Under the pieces are notes generated by a model, which made no database searches, was not told the origin of the DNA, and saw only the letters and a list, made by a program, of their open reading frames with translations. The position numbers and the translations under genes were made by a program. 64,000 bases of DNA from Hexactinellida sp. DTS-2022 (taxonomy: Eukaryota > Porifera > Hexactinellida): NCBI GenBank assembly GCA_028753945.1, contig JAPNXP010000013.1, positions 1,736,001-1,800,000 on the forward strand, written 5' to 3'. Shown piece by piece: positions 10,920 through 22,926 of this stretch (the first letter of the stretch is position 1; each line of letters starts with the position of its first letter).

Positions 10920-11520
10920 TGTGCTCTTGCGTAATCATCACTATGTGAATGTGCCACCTTTTTCTCAACACACTGGGCCATCAGCTTCCCAAGGGAAGAG
11001 TGAAGAGCCTCTCCTTCCTCCAGGCTGTAGACCTCAGAAATTGCAGCTAGATTATGCGAGGGTTGAGAGCACGAATTTTGAAAGTTTCCTTCAAGAGCTC
11101 TTCATCATCGATCCTGCACCATACTTACCTTGACAGGTCAGGCCTGTTGAGTGTGCGCATGTTCCTCCCTCGGTGAAAGTCTTCTTACCAGGAACCATCC
11201 AATGTTCCTACTTCTCCCATAAATTTCCTTAAAGTAGCGTTCCAACTCCCGACAGGAGCCTGGATGACACCGGTGCATCCACTTCGGATGATTGTCATGT
11301 ATATATTTAGCTTTTTTGTTGTAGACTTCGTCGCTTAGCTGATATTTCACCAAAAGCTGTCCCATACTAAGAAACGATGCCTGAAGAAGCCAGTTCCAAG
11401 GACTTCGTTATACCAAAGCCTGCTAAGGTCATGGTTAATCCATCCGTATACAAGCATCACCGCCTTCACTCCTTTGAGTGATTCTGAGTTTCGGGTGCTC
11501 TCCTGTAGCTTAAAATAACT
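10920..11520. other. G/C-richer island, possible unidentified coding remnant
   Basis: Clearly richer in G/C than its surroundings and open for about 70 codons on each strand. The + strand frame reads PLLPPGCRPQKLQLDYARV and then FLQELFIIDPAPYLP, continuing after a stop as QVRPVECAHVPPSVKVFLPG. The - strand has a 75-codon frame rich in basic residues. I recognise neither. It could be the 5' part of the copia element that follows, another retroelement, or a retrocopy. The 630 bp before it (10286-10920) are featureless intron. Confidence 0.3.
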
Positions 11521-11639
11521 TCATAAGTCGTGAAAGTACTATTATATGACTCAAAGTGCTTACCATTTAAAACAACCATCTGTCTAGCAGTTTTTTCTAA
11601 ATGCTATAATTGTTATACTTTTATCTTGACTATCTTGAC

Positions 11640-14600
11640 ACATTAGATGAAAATGACCTTGAATCAGTACGGACACAACAGAGTCTTACCAAATTCAAAT
11701 ACGGAGATGGAAAGGTACATCATTCTGACAGAAGAGTATAATTTCCTGCTGAAATTGGTGGCTTAGATATATATATTGAAACTGATGTAATTGATAATGA
11801 TATTCCACTATCTAAAGCTGATCGTCAATGTAAAAGGCTGGTGCAAAGTTGGACTTCGAAAATGACAAAGTAGCATGTTTGGGACTGCACAAGATTTATT
11901 GCATACTTCCAATTGACATTACTGCATACCATTAAACAGGTGAAGAAAGGTTATTGATTAAATAAATTGTGATAAATTAACTAAAAAAGTTTTGTTTGCT
12001 ATCACTTTAGAAGGAAAATCCATAAAAGAAAAAGATGCTATTGCTCTTAAACTTCATAAACAATCTAGTCATCGAACAAGCAATTTACGCAGAAGACTAC
12101 TATCAGATGGTGGAGTTAATGACAAGATCTTATTCAAATGATTGAAGAAGTTGAAACTAAGTGTGAAGTGTGTTCTCCAAAACCAATTGCTCTTTTCCAT
12201 TAGCAAAGGAATTCAATGAAGCCGTAACTATGGATTTAAAAGTATATGATGGACACTATATACTTCATTTAATTGACCAAGCAACTCAATTCAGTGCGGC
12301 CACTGTGATATCTTCTAAAGCGAAATAAAATATTATTTCAAAAGTATTTCAAATTTGGATAAATATTTTTGGTCCTCCCAGACAAATAATAATAGATAAT
12401 GGTGGTGAGTTTAACAATCATACATTTAGAGAAATGGGAGAAAAGCTCAATACGAATTTAAAAACGACTACAGCGGAAGTCCTTGTTCAAACGGCATAAA
12501 TGAGAGACCCAATGGCTTATTATAAAACATGATACTTAAAACTATTAGTGACACAAAATGTCTCTGGAAATAGCAGTAGCATGGAGTGTCTGGTCAAAAA
12601 ATCCGCTTGCAAATATTTATGGCTATAGCCCCAATCAATTAGTGTTTGGAAAGAATCCAAACTTTATTTATATTCTACATGATAAACTTCCTGCTTTGAA
12701 CGATAAGACCAGTTCTGATAGAATGTGTGATAATCTAAATGCTATGCGGGTTTCAAATAGCTTTTTTTCGAGGATCAATCTGATGAAAAATTGAAAAGAG
12801 CAACACGACACCAGACGAAACAATCTACGTCTCTAATCTTTGAAAATGTTGATTCTGTATTTTCTTATAGAGATAAAACAGATGAATGGAAGTACCTGGA
12901 AGAGTAATAGCGACAGATCATCAAGATTTTTGAGTAAACATGGCTCAAATTACGTCCTTGTGCATCCATGCAGAGTGGTTCACGAATTTACTAACACAGA
13001 TGAAGTTGGAACTCAAATAAAAACTGCTAAACCAAGCGAAAGCTTTCACAATTAATATCACGGATAGTGAAAGTGAAATTAAGGAACAAATAAGTGATCT
13101 TAAAGACAATACAATTATGTATAATCCGTAAGTTGAAATCCTCAGATCGAATTTCAACTTCTCCTTTGAAATCAACTGTACTAACTAAACCTAAAGATTG
13201 TGATACGTGGAAACAGTTGAGATCATCAGTAGAGGTGGTTAGGTAACTGATACTTACAAGAATTATCTTAACATTAGAGACAAGGAGAATGATGCGATTT
13301 AATGTGTTTTCCTGGAAAAATGAAATCGATGATTAGAAAGTAATGATCCAGAAGAAGTTCTGATTAATGGGATTGACAACAATCTAACACTAATTGATGC
13401 AAAATTAAATGAAATACAAAAATGGAAAGACTATCATATATTTGAAGAAGTTCCAGATAATGGACAAAGTACTATATCAGTAAGATGGGTATGTACAGAA
13501 AAAAATTGATAATCAAATAATAACCAAAGCAAAGCTAGTCGCAAGAGGATTCGAAGTTAGAGAACTATTTTTCGTAAGGATTCGCCTACATGTTCAAAGG
13601 AAAATATGAAATCAGCCTTTGTCATTTCAGTTACAAATCACTTGAGGATTAATGACTTAGATATTCAGCGAGCATTTTACAAGACCGTATTACTCGTGAG
13701 ATTTACCTCAGACCTCCAAAAGAGGCTAATGCAGAGTGTCTTTGGAAACTTAGAAAGTGCATATACGTATGGTCTTTGTGACGCTTCTAGAAGCTGGTAC
13801 CTTAAACTTGAACAAGAATGATCTAATTTAGGGATGTCTAAATGTAAACCTGATAATGCTATATTTTATTGGTACCATAGCAATCAATTACATGGGATAA
13901 TGACCTTTCATGTAGATGATATTTATTGGGCAGGTTCAGAATATTTCAAGAAATGGTAATCATAAAATTGAAAATTGTTTTCGAAATATGCTAGGTTTTC
14001 GGATTAATCAATTCTTTGCCAAAATAATAATTCATCAAAATGCTTACATCCAAAACATAAAATAAATTGCAATTAACGGAGAAGAAAGATTGCTAAAGAT
14101 TCAAAAATCGATTTCGATTAAAAACAGCAATTACGCTGCACGATTGGTCAATTAAACTGGGTGTCCACGCAAACATGACCTGATAATATATTCGATACGT
14201 GTGAAGTTAGTGTTAGTCTTAAAGATGCTACAAAAAGCGACATTATCAAAGTCATCAAAATTATTAGGAAATTTATAGCTGAAAAAGTTCCACTTAAGTT
14301 TTCAGATATTGAGAATCTAATCCAATTAAATATGTTAATTTCAGCGACGCATCCTTTTGTAATCTATCAGAAGAAAGTTCACAAGGAGGATACATAATAT
14401 TCTTAAGAAATATTCATTGCTAATCAGTTCCAATCGCTTGGAAATCCAAGAAAATAAGACGAGTAGTCAAAGGTACTATGGCAGCTTAGTGTCTCTCGCT
14501 TTTAGAGACCGCAGAAACTTTTTATTTGTTGAAATCAATTCTGGTTGAACCTCTGAAGTGTAAACAAAGTGCTATATAGATAATAAATCTTTGAAGGATT

Positions 14601-14850
14601 GCGATGTACTCGACAGAGAGCCATATAGATAAACGTTTAAAAATTGATTTAGTAGTGATTAAAGATATGGTCCTTCATCAGGAAATTGATGCAGTCATAT
14701 GGATAGCTGCAGAAAACCAATTAGCTGATTGCCTCACGAAAATGGATCATCAACAGCGAATCTACATAACGCTCTCAATACAGGTGATATTGAGAATCGG
14801 CCATAGGCGATATTGAGTTTCCCACAGAGATAATTTTAAATCATTTAGAT
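11640..14850 (+). pseudogene. Ty1/copia retrotransposon polyprotein, decayed
   Basis: In order on the + strand: a protease-like stretch (KFKYGDGKVHHSD, IETDVIDNDIPLSKA, 11690-11830); an integrase zinc finger (LHKQSSHR..., CEVCSPKPIALF); the integrase core with TMDLKVYDGHYILHLIDQ and IIIDNGGEFNN (12230-12420); and SNGINERPNGLL then GYSPNQLVFGKNP (to 12800). Next comes a copia reverse transcriptase (KLVARGFE, LDIQRAFYK, IYLRPPKEA, 13430-13740) and an RNase H-like end (about 14340-14760). This order (integrase before RT) is diagnostic of copia. The frame breaks many times, so it is inactive. It lies in the 19.7-kb PTP intron on the same strand as the gene. Confidence 0.85.
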
Positions 14851-14927
14851 GATACAGAGATTTGGAAATAGACAATATTTAGTTTCCCTTCAGAGATAAC
14901 ATTGAGATTCTTACAGAAAAAGTAAAT

Positions 14928-15102
14928 TGTTGGAGTGTTAAGATATCAGTGAATTGAACTTATGTTGTTCGTTTAGCTATATTTAGTCTGTATGAATAGG
15001 ACTATATTTTACTTATTGTATATATCTAGTAGCTTTACGTTAGATAGTTTTATTCTCTATTAAATCCGTCTCTGATCATCAATTTGATTATATTTTACAA
15101 CA
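14928..15102 (+). repeat. Probable 3' LTR of the copia element, 175 bp
   Basis: Starts TGTTGGAGTGTTAAGATATC directly after an A/G-rich run that can serve as polypurine tract, and ends TTTTACAACA, so it has the TG...CA LTR boundaries. No matching 5' LTR was found before 11640. Confidence 0.55.
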
Positions 15103-15359
15103 ATGTCGTCCTCCTCTTTGCGATTTGGTGTTATCGGTATAATAATTTTGTAAAAAAAAAACTGCTATTCGAACTATCCTGTCATTTCGAAAAACTATCA
15201 CATTCTTCCTCTAACGTCACGTCCGAGTTGTTATTGAACTGCACTGTGGCCTTAATTTATAACATTTTCCTGGTCTCATCTGGACATTTCCATATATTTC
15301 TGCAATCCACTTCACGAACATATCTTCCATTGTCTCGCTGAGAAGCTTTTGAAGTCTAC

Positions 15360-15700
15360 TACTCAATTTTCTTCTTGCTGGAATTGGCTGCTTCGTGGGA
15401 AATCTTTTCCTCTAGCTTTTCTTGTTGTCAATCCACTCCCCGATTCATTTCGGATCAACCTTATTTTCCCAACAACTTCAGGCATACTATAATTCACTGC
15501 CTCAAGTTTCATTTTCGCCTTTTCGGACCTGTACTTAGGACGGCTTGCCAGAGTTGTCGTGACTATTGTACAGTCAGAGCTTTTGGATAGTGGAGGTGGA
15601 GGAAGGGTGGACTCAGGTGGGGCACAGCTTAAATTAAATTTTTTGTTCCCTCCACTGGGTGGTAACACTAATGAGAATCGCCCCCATGCTATCATTGAGG
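15360..15700 (-). other. Unidentified open frame, 110 codons
   Basis: G/C-richer than its surroundings. The frame (15363-15695) starts MIAWGRFSLVLPPSGGNKKF and is basic and Ser/Thr-rich later (KYRSEKAKMKLEAVNY, TTRKARGKDFPRSS). Downstream on the same strand, after frame breaks, there is ETMEDMFVKWIAEIYGNVQM. No family recognised; possibly a non-LTR or other element gag-like remnant. Confidence 0.25.
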
Positions 15701-15702
15701 AA

Positions 15703-17440
15703 GAAATATTAATTCACATAACACAAGCACTTGGGGATTGTAGCTAGGTACAGTATGTCAGGCATTTTCAAATAGCATTTTAGTATTTCAACTGAAATAG
15801 CTTCTAAAATAAATAATCGCCCTTCTTGTACAATTGTCCTCACCTGAGGGGCTAAAATTTACTAATCGCCTAGTTCGAAAAATTGTCCCTCCCTTTTGAG
15901 GAAACTAAATGTTTTATTCGCCTGTCCTACTATTGGAGTAATTACTCTACTTTATATATTCAAGGAGTGAAATTGGCACCCTTCAAAACTTAGCTTGACG
16001 AGTTCGTTATGAATGTGAATGCATATTTGACTTTTACAATACCTGAATCTATCTAAATCATTTAGCTGTCCGTATTGAAATACTTGACTGGCAGGAATTT
16101 TAATACGCAGGTTACAATGGAATCTCAAAATGGTAGACATGAATATAATTCTAAATTGCTTCTCTTCGTGTTCCTTGTATTTCGTTTCTTTACTAAGGTT
16201 ATAAGTTATTATTAGTATATTATTTTAAGATTAAGAATTTGTGTTTTACGTTTGCTGTGTTTTTATCAAAATTGAATTTTTCATGTCTTTGAGACCTCAG
16301 TTTTTTATTTACCTCATATAGTACTAAACAATATATTTTCATTGTGATTACAAATCAATTAACAATTCCTTAGTAGTGCGGTAGCTATTTTAGTAGTGAC
16401 GTTTTCGGGATTAATGGGGTGAAGAATTCCCCAAGATTTTTTATTGGATCTGGGTATTAAATATTGCAAAAAGGTTTGTTGTTGGCAATCTCCTGGTCCC
16501 ATCCTTACTCATTTTATTATTTATCAGATATAATGTCAGTGGACTAGAGAGTGATTTTAGTCTAGTAGCAATTACTCTAATAGCGATCTGGCTACATTAT
16601 CACGAGCATCATATTCCAGCCGCTTACCATCAAAAAAGGCTTAATCGTGCATTTTGATAAATAATTTTCAGATATTAGATTTTTGACAATTGGAATTTCT
16701 ATTTTTCAGTTATAGAAAGTTACTGATAGTACATTGCAGATTTTGAGAACACTGTTCTTGAGAATGACTTCTCTATCGAATATTCTGATATACATGGTTT
16801 AGTTATATATATTAGATATTATAATGACATATCAGTTAAATTGATTATGGGATGTGACTAACGGAATATTCAATTCGGACAATAAATTCTTGCTTAGTCC
16901 ACCTCCTTCAAAGTGATGGGAAATATAGTGTCCAGGCTAATGCTGATTTTTTAGTGTTTTTAATATAAAGTGGACATATTTAACTTCAATATAAACCAAA
17001 TTCCAGATGCGCAAAAATTTGCCCTCATATATTTTCTTTTATTATTAATTAATTTATTGAGATAAGTGATTCAAGTACAAATTATACTCCTTCAATTAAA
17101 ATTGTTTCTTGTGCATAACAAGGAAGCTTTTGAATTTCTTAACTTGAATCCAGTGAGTTTTGGATTACAATGAATTAGAATCTGACTAATACCAAACAAT
17201 TCGTGTCAATTTGATGAATTAAAGTTTAGCAGGGAGCTGAAATGTCGGAAAATTAGTGGAAACATACTTTTTACATACTGAGATCTCAACAATATTGTCA
17301 AAACTAGGTTCCCCAAGCTCTAAAACCTAGGTGATGTAATATTCTTATAAATAGTTTCTAAATGTGCTAAAAGCCGCGACGTGGGTCACTTAATATCTTT
17401 GAACCATATATATTAGGATTTAAATAATTATACCTTGTTC
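15703..17440. other. Intron sequence with nothing recognised
   Basis: About 1.7 kb of A/T-rich intron with no long frame and no clear terminal repeats. A few 'AATCGCC' motifs near 15815-15920 resemble the interior of the MITE at 51107-51368. Confidence 0.4.
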
Positions 17441-17447
17441 AAGAAAT

Positions 17448-17525
17448 ACGAGCCCTTCGGTCTCAGGAGCTTTGCGACAGATCGGTGCTACGCACCTCAA
17501 GTTTACGACCGCTACGCGGCCTTAC
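17448..17525. repeat. ACGAGCCCTTCGGTCTC / CGGCC hairpin repeat, copy 1
   Basis: A G/C-rich 75-bp segment whose two motifs (ACGAGYCCTTCGGTCTC and a CCGC..CGCGGCC palindrome) recur in reverse orientation at 21410-21465. It looks like the hairpin-bearing end of a Helitron-like or other family not otherwise identified. Confidence 0.4.
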
Positions 17526-17579
17526 TCCTCACTAGACAATTGATTACAAAGTTTGTAATATTTGTCATCGTCATATACT

Positions 17580-17866
17580 TATAATACCCGTTGAAAGCAA
17601 ACTTCTGGGTTGGTTTTGAATTTCATTAATTTGTTACCTATTTTGTGTAAACAAAAACAACAACAAATATTCATATTATAAATTTATATATGCGAAATTC
17701 GAAATCAGCATTCCTGTTTACCTATAGTACCCGTTGAAAGCTAACTTCTGGTTTGATTTTGAATTTTAATTAATTTCTTTACATTTTTGTGTAAACAACG
17801 ACAAATATTCATATTATAAATTTATATATGCGAAATTCGAAATCAGCATACTTGTTTACCTATTAT
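17580..17866. repeat. Tandem duplication, two 143-bp units
   Basis: Two adjacent copies, each starting near ACCCGTTGAAAGC and holding TGTGTAAACAA, CAAATATTCATATTATAAAT and GCGAAATTCGAAATCAGCAT. They differ by a few substitutions and a short indel. Confidence 0.75.
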
Positions 17867-18483
17867 AACATTTGTTTACACAATGTAACATTTGGAAGTT
17901 AGTTTCAATCAAAATTATATATGCGGTTTCTATTCCCCCATCACTTAATACAATGATTTAATAATAGAGATTTAATAATATAGATAATCAATAATCATGG
18001 GTGAATATTACATAATTTGTTAATATACCTGAAGTATAATTTATGACAGAAATTAACATGCATTGTCTAGAACTACGTTAGGTGAACGTACATCATTTTT
18101 GATCATGTCATTCAGTTTGCAGCTACCGATAACCTATATATCAATAATACTTCATTAGAGTCTATCTAGCATAGTTTTCCTATTTCCACTTATAACCCTG
18201 AAAATTCCCAACTGTGAGAAGGTTATATATATATGTGCGTTAACTGGCCGATTTCAAACGGATCCTTTGGAAAGCGTTTCTCGTAATACAGGCAAATGAG
18301 TGGTCAACGTTTCCTAGTCAGCTTGACTGAAGTTCTTATGTCTGAATTAATTTATAGTACAAGATATTACTCCAGCACGATATAGAATCGATTATACCAA
18401 ATTACAATACTCTACAACTGATGCTTTCTATATGAAAATTACTGAGTTTTGGCTATAAATCTCCAAAGTAACTTACTCGAGCA

Positions 18484-19418
18484 CAGTGGCGGTGGCAGGA
18501 TCTGATCATCCCGGGGCAGGGTCGGGGCTACGATTAAGCCCCCGGGCATGTTTTGCTTTATGTTCTAAGGAACAGTGCTTCTACATCACAAACGTCCAAC
18601 TGGATGGAAACCACCCTTAATATCATGGATCACCCTAAAGTAGTTACGTAATCCCCACTCAAATTATATCTAAAAGTACAGGGGTTCCCAAAATTTTCTC
18701 CTGCGCGTACCCCTTATATACAAATGTAGGGGATACGCGTACCCCCTCCCATTAACCGTAATGTAGCCTTTTTAGCTTCCACGTATCCTAGTTTGGGAAC
18801 CACTGCACTGTAATAGTAGTTTGGAATACGATTATCATATAATCATTTCTTTCAATAATTTTAATTGCATAGGCGTCGGATCCACCCGGCTACCCGGCAC
18901 ATTCCCAAAGTCCAAGAACCGTGTAGATCGATGAAGCGTCCGGCTAATCCGGCCACCCTCCCGCATGCACTGATGCACATAAATCCTTGCATGAACTCGC
19001 AGCGAGACGCATGCCGTGAACATAATGGCCCCTGAATCGATTGGGCCGGCCCTGGAGACTTCGGGCCGGGCGGCCCGAAGTCTAGTGGCCCATTTCCGAC
19101 GCCTATGAACTTAATTGGTATAAGTTTGGTAAATATAAAACAACTAAGAACAGTTTTTTGATAGTTGCTTTTGTTCGATGAATTGTATTTACGAGGTACA
19201 AGTTCAAAAGAATCAATCAATTAGAATATACATCACAGGAATATTATAATTGATTAATGTAGCAATAGTAAATTCTACAAAAAGATTAGGATGGCAATTC
19301 AACCCGATGTCTACCCGGGGCGAAAAACAACTCAGGACCTGGGCCGGGGTCGGGACAGAGTCAACTAGATTCGGGGAATTTGCCCCGGATGACCCCCACC
19401 CCCCTGGGACCGCCACTA
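18484..19418. mobile_element. Non-autonomous hAT element, 935 bp, complete
   Basis: Ends CAGTGGCGGTGGCAGG and, on the other side, the complement of TAGTGGCGGTCCCAGG, typical hAT termini. It is flanked by a perfect 8-bp target duplication CTCGAGCA (18476-18483 and 19419-19426) and interrupts the P-element reading frame. It carries no transposase. Its short frames (18835-19220, 19213-19498) are not genes. A G/C-rich TAGGCGTCGG element is nested inside. Confidence 0.88.
18870..19105. mobile_element. TAGGCGTCGG inverted-repeat MITE, 236 bp, nested in the hAT
   Basis: Both ends read TAGGCGTCGG. The interior is unusually G/C-rich (GGGCCGGCC, GGGCCGGGCGGCCCGAAG). Same terminal type as 6854-7168. 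No obvious target duplication. Confidence 0.6.
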
Positions 19419-19678
19419 CTCGAGCAGATTGTAATATCACATCATACAAAAGACGTTGTAGCCTACATATCAGATTATATTACTCGTTCACTTCTTAAAC
19501 AATCTAAATGCCAAAACTGTTCTGATCTTCTTCATAAAGATCCCATGACAACTTTTTTGTTAGCGCATTAAATAGGGGCGGCCTCCAAATACCTTCGTCA
19601 GTCATCCACAGTTATGTAGAAAGTTAGAAACAGCATTTTGCGTTGTTCAGTATTTAGAAATAAAGATTCTTGCTACTA

Positions 19679-19853
19679 CAGTTGAAACCGGATATTTTTA
19701 GCACATTCTTTTCACGAAAATTTGTTAAAAATATCCGATTGTTAAAAATAACCGATTTTACAACAACATAATAATTAATTATTTACAAGAAAATGTGTTA
19801 AATATATCCGATTATTGAAAATTTCCGGTGTTAAAAAAATCCGGTTTCAACTG
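19679..19853. mobile_element. TA-flanked MITE, 175 bp
   Basis: Terminal repeats CAGTTGAAACCGGATATTTT and CAGTTGAAACCGGATTTTTT with TA on each side; Tc1/mariner or pogo type. A truncated copy sits at the homologous place in the P element at 54193-57884 (54811-54934). Confidence 0.8.
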
Positions 19854-19989
19854 TACAACATAATGACAGATATCGGATAGGTAAGAATTAGCTAAACTAC
19901 AAAACAGGATCGGGGCAATCCTCCTGTGGAGAGTGCCAAAATAATAATATAGGCTAATGGGAACGCCTTAGGTAAATCAATGTGATCTA

Positions 19990-20365
19990 CTGAGTCCCTA
20001 AATATGAATTCCCATTTCCCATTCGCCAATAATATATTTCATATGTATAAAACTAACTAATCTCGAGATTTAAACAATATTACCATATATGGAAAGGTGT
20101 GAAAATCGCATAACTTACATTCCACAAATATTTTCGATAAACCAATATGACTGTTGGACTCCCAAAATATGATTTCCTGTACGAAAATGACACATTTCAT
20201 GTGTATGAAGTTAAGTAATCTGGAGATTTTAACAATATTACCATATATGGAAGAGTGTTAAAATCGCATAACTTACATTCCACAAATATTTTTGATAAAC
20301 CAATATGACCGTTGGACTCCCAAATATGACTTCCTTTACGACAATAATACATTTCCTATGTCTAG
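19990..20365. repeat. Tandem duplication, about 158-bp period, 2.3 copies
   Basis: Units aligned at 20061 (TCTCGAGATT) and 20219 (TCTGGAGATT), each holding AACAATATTACCATATATGG and CATAACTTACATTCCACAAA; a partial third unit starts near 19990. Not present in the related P copy at 54.2-57.9 kb. Confidence 0.7.
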
Positions 20366-21399
20366 CATTAGCGGATTACGGGATATCAATAAGTAACAAT
20401 ACTGTTTTAGGCCTACGCTAATTATACCGTAGAACGAAGTTTACAGTCCCTATATTAAAGAAGTTCCTGCCTCTACCTAACTGGACTTTCAAGGGAAATA
20501 AGTGAATCTTGGCGTAAAGATCAAGTAGAAGCATTTAAGGCTAACACAAACTTAAAAATTATCTATCATGAATTTGTTTAAATTGTAGTTCTATGTCCAC
20601 TTTTGTAGTAAATATTATAATTATATTTCCTCTAAATGAACACAAATTTCATCCTGAAGTTGAACTACTAATATAGTGAATCAAGTGCTATATAGTAAGT
20701 ACCGCTTTCAACAATTTATAGGATTACAGTATAAAATATGAATTAATGTCGAGATATTTGGATATATCTAATGAATAGAAATATGGCTACCGTCATCATA
20801 AAATAGAGCCTAAACCACAAAACTACATTCCTATTACCTCAAAATGGGCACAATAAATTCGCCATACCTGACTACCTAGTAATGGTTTTTATCTAGGTGA
20901 TAAGAGCACTAGATTACACGAGAGAGAATATTCAAGAATGTTCTCTCTTTTTTTCCAAATTCGGTTAGTTGCCCATCTGTTTATTAAGTATTATATGGCT
21001 TGTCCTTTGAGAGCTGCTTAGGTGGGCCGCAAATTCATCAACAATATTATTACCGTGTCTTTCTGCTATATATTGCTCAATAATTCTTAGGAATTATTGC
21101 GCTTTAATTAACTAATAATTGATAACTAATAAAGTAATGAGAATAACTTAATTAAATAACATTCGTTCCAAAACAAATTACAGTATTGCATTATTAACGA
21201 ATCACAACCCAAAATGAAGTACTAGGAAAGTACGCAGCGAAATGGTCTATAATTTAGGCGCGCCTATACAAACGATGCAGATAATAAAACATGGGTTAGT
21301 AAATATCCTCTCTCAAATAACAACACACTGAAATGAACGAAGTAGTAGTGAGTAATTCACAAGAATAAAGTTAACCTATTTATAATTTATATTACTTTT

Positions 21400-21470
21400 T
21401 TTTTAAGGAGGGAAAGGCCGCGAAGCGGCCGTTAATTGGTGACCGAGGGTCCGAGACCGAAGGACTCGTA
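21400..21470. repeat. GGCCGCGAAGCGGCC hairpin repeat, copy 2
   Basis: Contains the perfect palindrome GGCCGCGAAGCGGCC followed by GAGACCGAAGGACTCGT, the reverse complement of the motif at 17452. 20998-21400 shows nothing else. Confidence 0.4.
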
Positions 21471-21542
21471 GAATTATTAAATGCAAATCATTTCTATTAA
21501 CATACAACCATTAGCAAAAGAGAACACTTTATCGTGTGTATA

Positions 21543-21600
21543 CGCTAGTGTATATGCACGAATATGAAAATAGTGATTTTCGTGCATATACGCTAGTGTG
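21543..21600. repeat. Inverted repeat (hairpin), stem about 20 bp
   Basis: CGCTAGTGTATATGCACGAA pairs with TTCGTGCATATACGCTAGTG across a short A/T loop. Confidence 0.7.
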
Positions 21601-21819
21601 CTGCATGCGCACTAATCTTGCGTACACGCTGCAACATCTATATTATACTTTTCGTTGCATTATTTGTTATTAATATTTGTATTGTTTTAAGCCATCAGAA
21701 GTATTTTAATCCATCAGCGGTTTGTCAAACCGGTTTTGTTTATTATTTAGCCACAATAAAAAGTGAGGTGGTAGCTTAATTAACCACCATTAAAGTTTCA
21801 GTTTGTCGTCCACAGGTAA

Positions 21820-21993
21820 TAGTCGACACCGCTTAATAGAGCTACTGGTTATTACATTTCACTGCTAAATGCGATCAGAATTTATAGTACGGAATTACAA
21901 TTCAACTTAGAATATTTCGGTTAAATGATTTCGCCGCTTAATCGGGTGAAAATGACCTGGTCCCGATGTGACTCTATTAAGCGGGATTGATTC
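21820..21993. mobile_element. CAGTCGACTCCGCTTAATAG-type MITE, diverged copy
   Basis: Same organisation as the intact copy at 40171-40354 (CCGCTTAATAGAGC at the left, CTCTATTAAGCGGG at the right) but with eroded ends. Confidence 0.6.
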
Positions 21994-22498
21994 TATATCA
22001 AAGTTGTGGTGGTAGAAATTTTAGCTTATAAAGACCTAATAAAGGTTCATATTTAGTTTTAGCACCACGCATGCAAAATTCTTTAAATTTGAGATATACA
22101 GACATTCTTTGCCTAGCCAAAAGCCGACTTTTCCCTAAGACTCTTTTGCCTATTAAGGGAGTTTTTCCTAATACTCCATAAAAACCACTTATATGGTGTT
22201 TTACTGTGATCCATACAAGTGTCTTTAAAATGACGATCTACAGACAAATTTTAAACTTTTAGCTATTAGTCAAAAATGCTGATTTTGTTGTTGTTAATAT
22301 AATTTATATTTACGTTAACGGTTAACAGAGTTAATTTGTGTTAACCGATTAACGATTTACGATATTAACATTTTGATTACCTGTGCCCACCTTTGGGCTT
22401 GAATTATAGTTGGATGAGTAATTAGAGGTATTCAATAATTCAAAATCATCGACTGACAATCACATACCGATTATAAATTTATTATATACAGTCAACTA

Positions 22499-22670
22499 TC
22501 TTAATAACGAAGTGCTCTGGACCGTAGTTTCATTCCGTTATATGCGGAGTCTGTTATAAACGGATTTCGTTATAACCGTTGTTATTTATAAGCAGAATTA
22601 GTTATAACCGGAGTAAAATCAATAACTTATAGGCTATTTAACTTCTTTATAAGCGGAATTTCGTTATCTA
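22499..22670. mobile_element. Probable TA-type MITE, degenerate
   Basis: Starts TA-CAGTCAAC and repeats ATAAGCGGAATTTCGTTAT-like motifs in both orientations, as in many Tc1/mariner MITEs. The right end is unclear. The sequence between 21994 and 22498 shows nothing recognised. Confidence 0.35.
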
Positions 22671-22926
22671 GTCATTTACTTTCATCGGAGAACCATGTCT
22701 CTGGTGTAGTTGTCAAACCCATTGAACAATTGAATCCTTTAGGAGCTGTTTCGATTTATGTTGGTAGAAATTGGTGGTACATGTGCATATAAATTGGGCA
22801 GTTGTGAGCTTCTAAGCCCTAGATATGTGCCAGCAACGTGTCTTTAACCTCGTAGAATGAACCACTTCATCAATTTCTAACTGTTTAGTTTGTTATAATA
22901 TATTTTGGAAACATCAGACGTGACCT

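Larger units (their letters stand above)
18216..20997 (+). mobile_element. P-superfamily element fragment (3' part), with nested insertions
   Basis: Co-linear with the 3' third of the complete P element at 54193-57884 but on the opposite strand. It begins in the transposase region TGRFQTDPLE, contains SGYITRSLLKQSKCQNCSDL-type sequence after 19427, and ends in a terminal repeat (...TTGCCCATCTGT..ATTAAGTA..ATATG) at about 20997. The 5' two thirds are missing. It is interrupted by a 935-bp hAT (18484-19418), a 175-bp TA-flanked MITE (19679-19853) and a tandem duplication (19990-20365). Frame breaks show it is dead. Confidence 0.8.

Noticed and set aside
18835..19498. Several overlapping frames on both strands
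   Set aside because: Fall inside a G/C-rich non-autonomous hAT; open by composition only.
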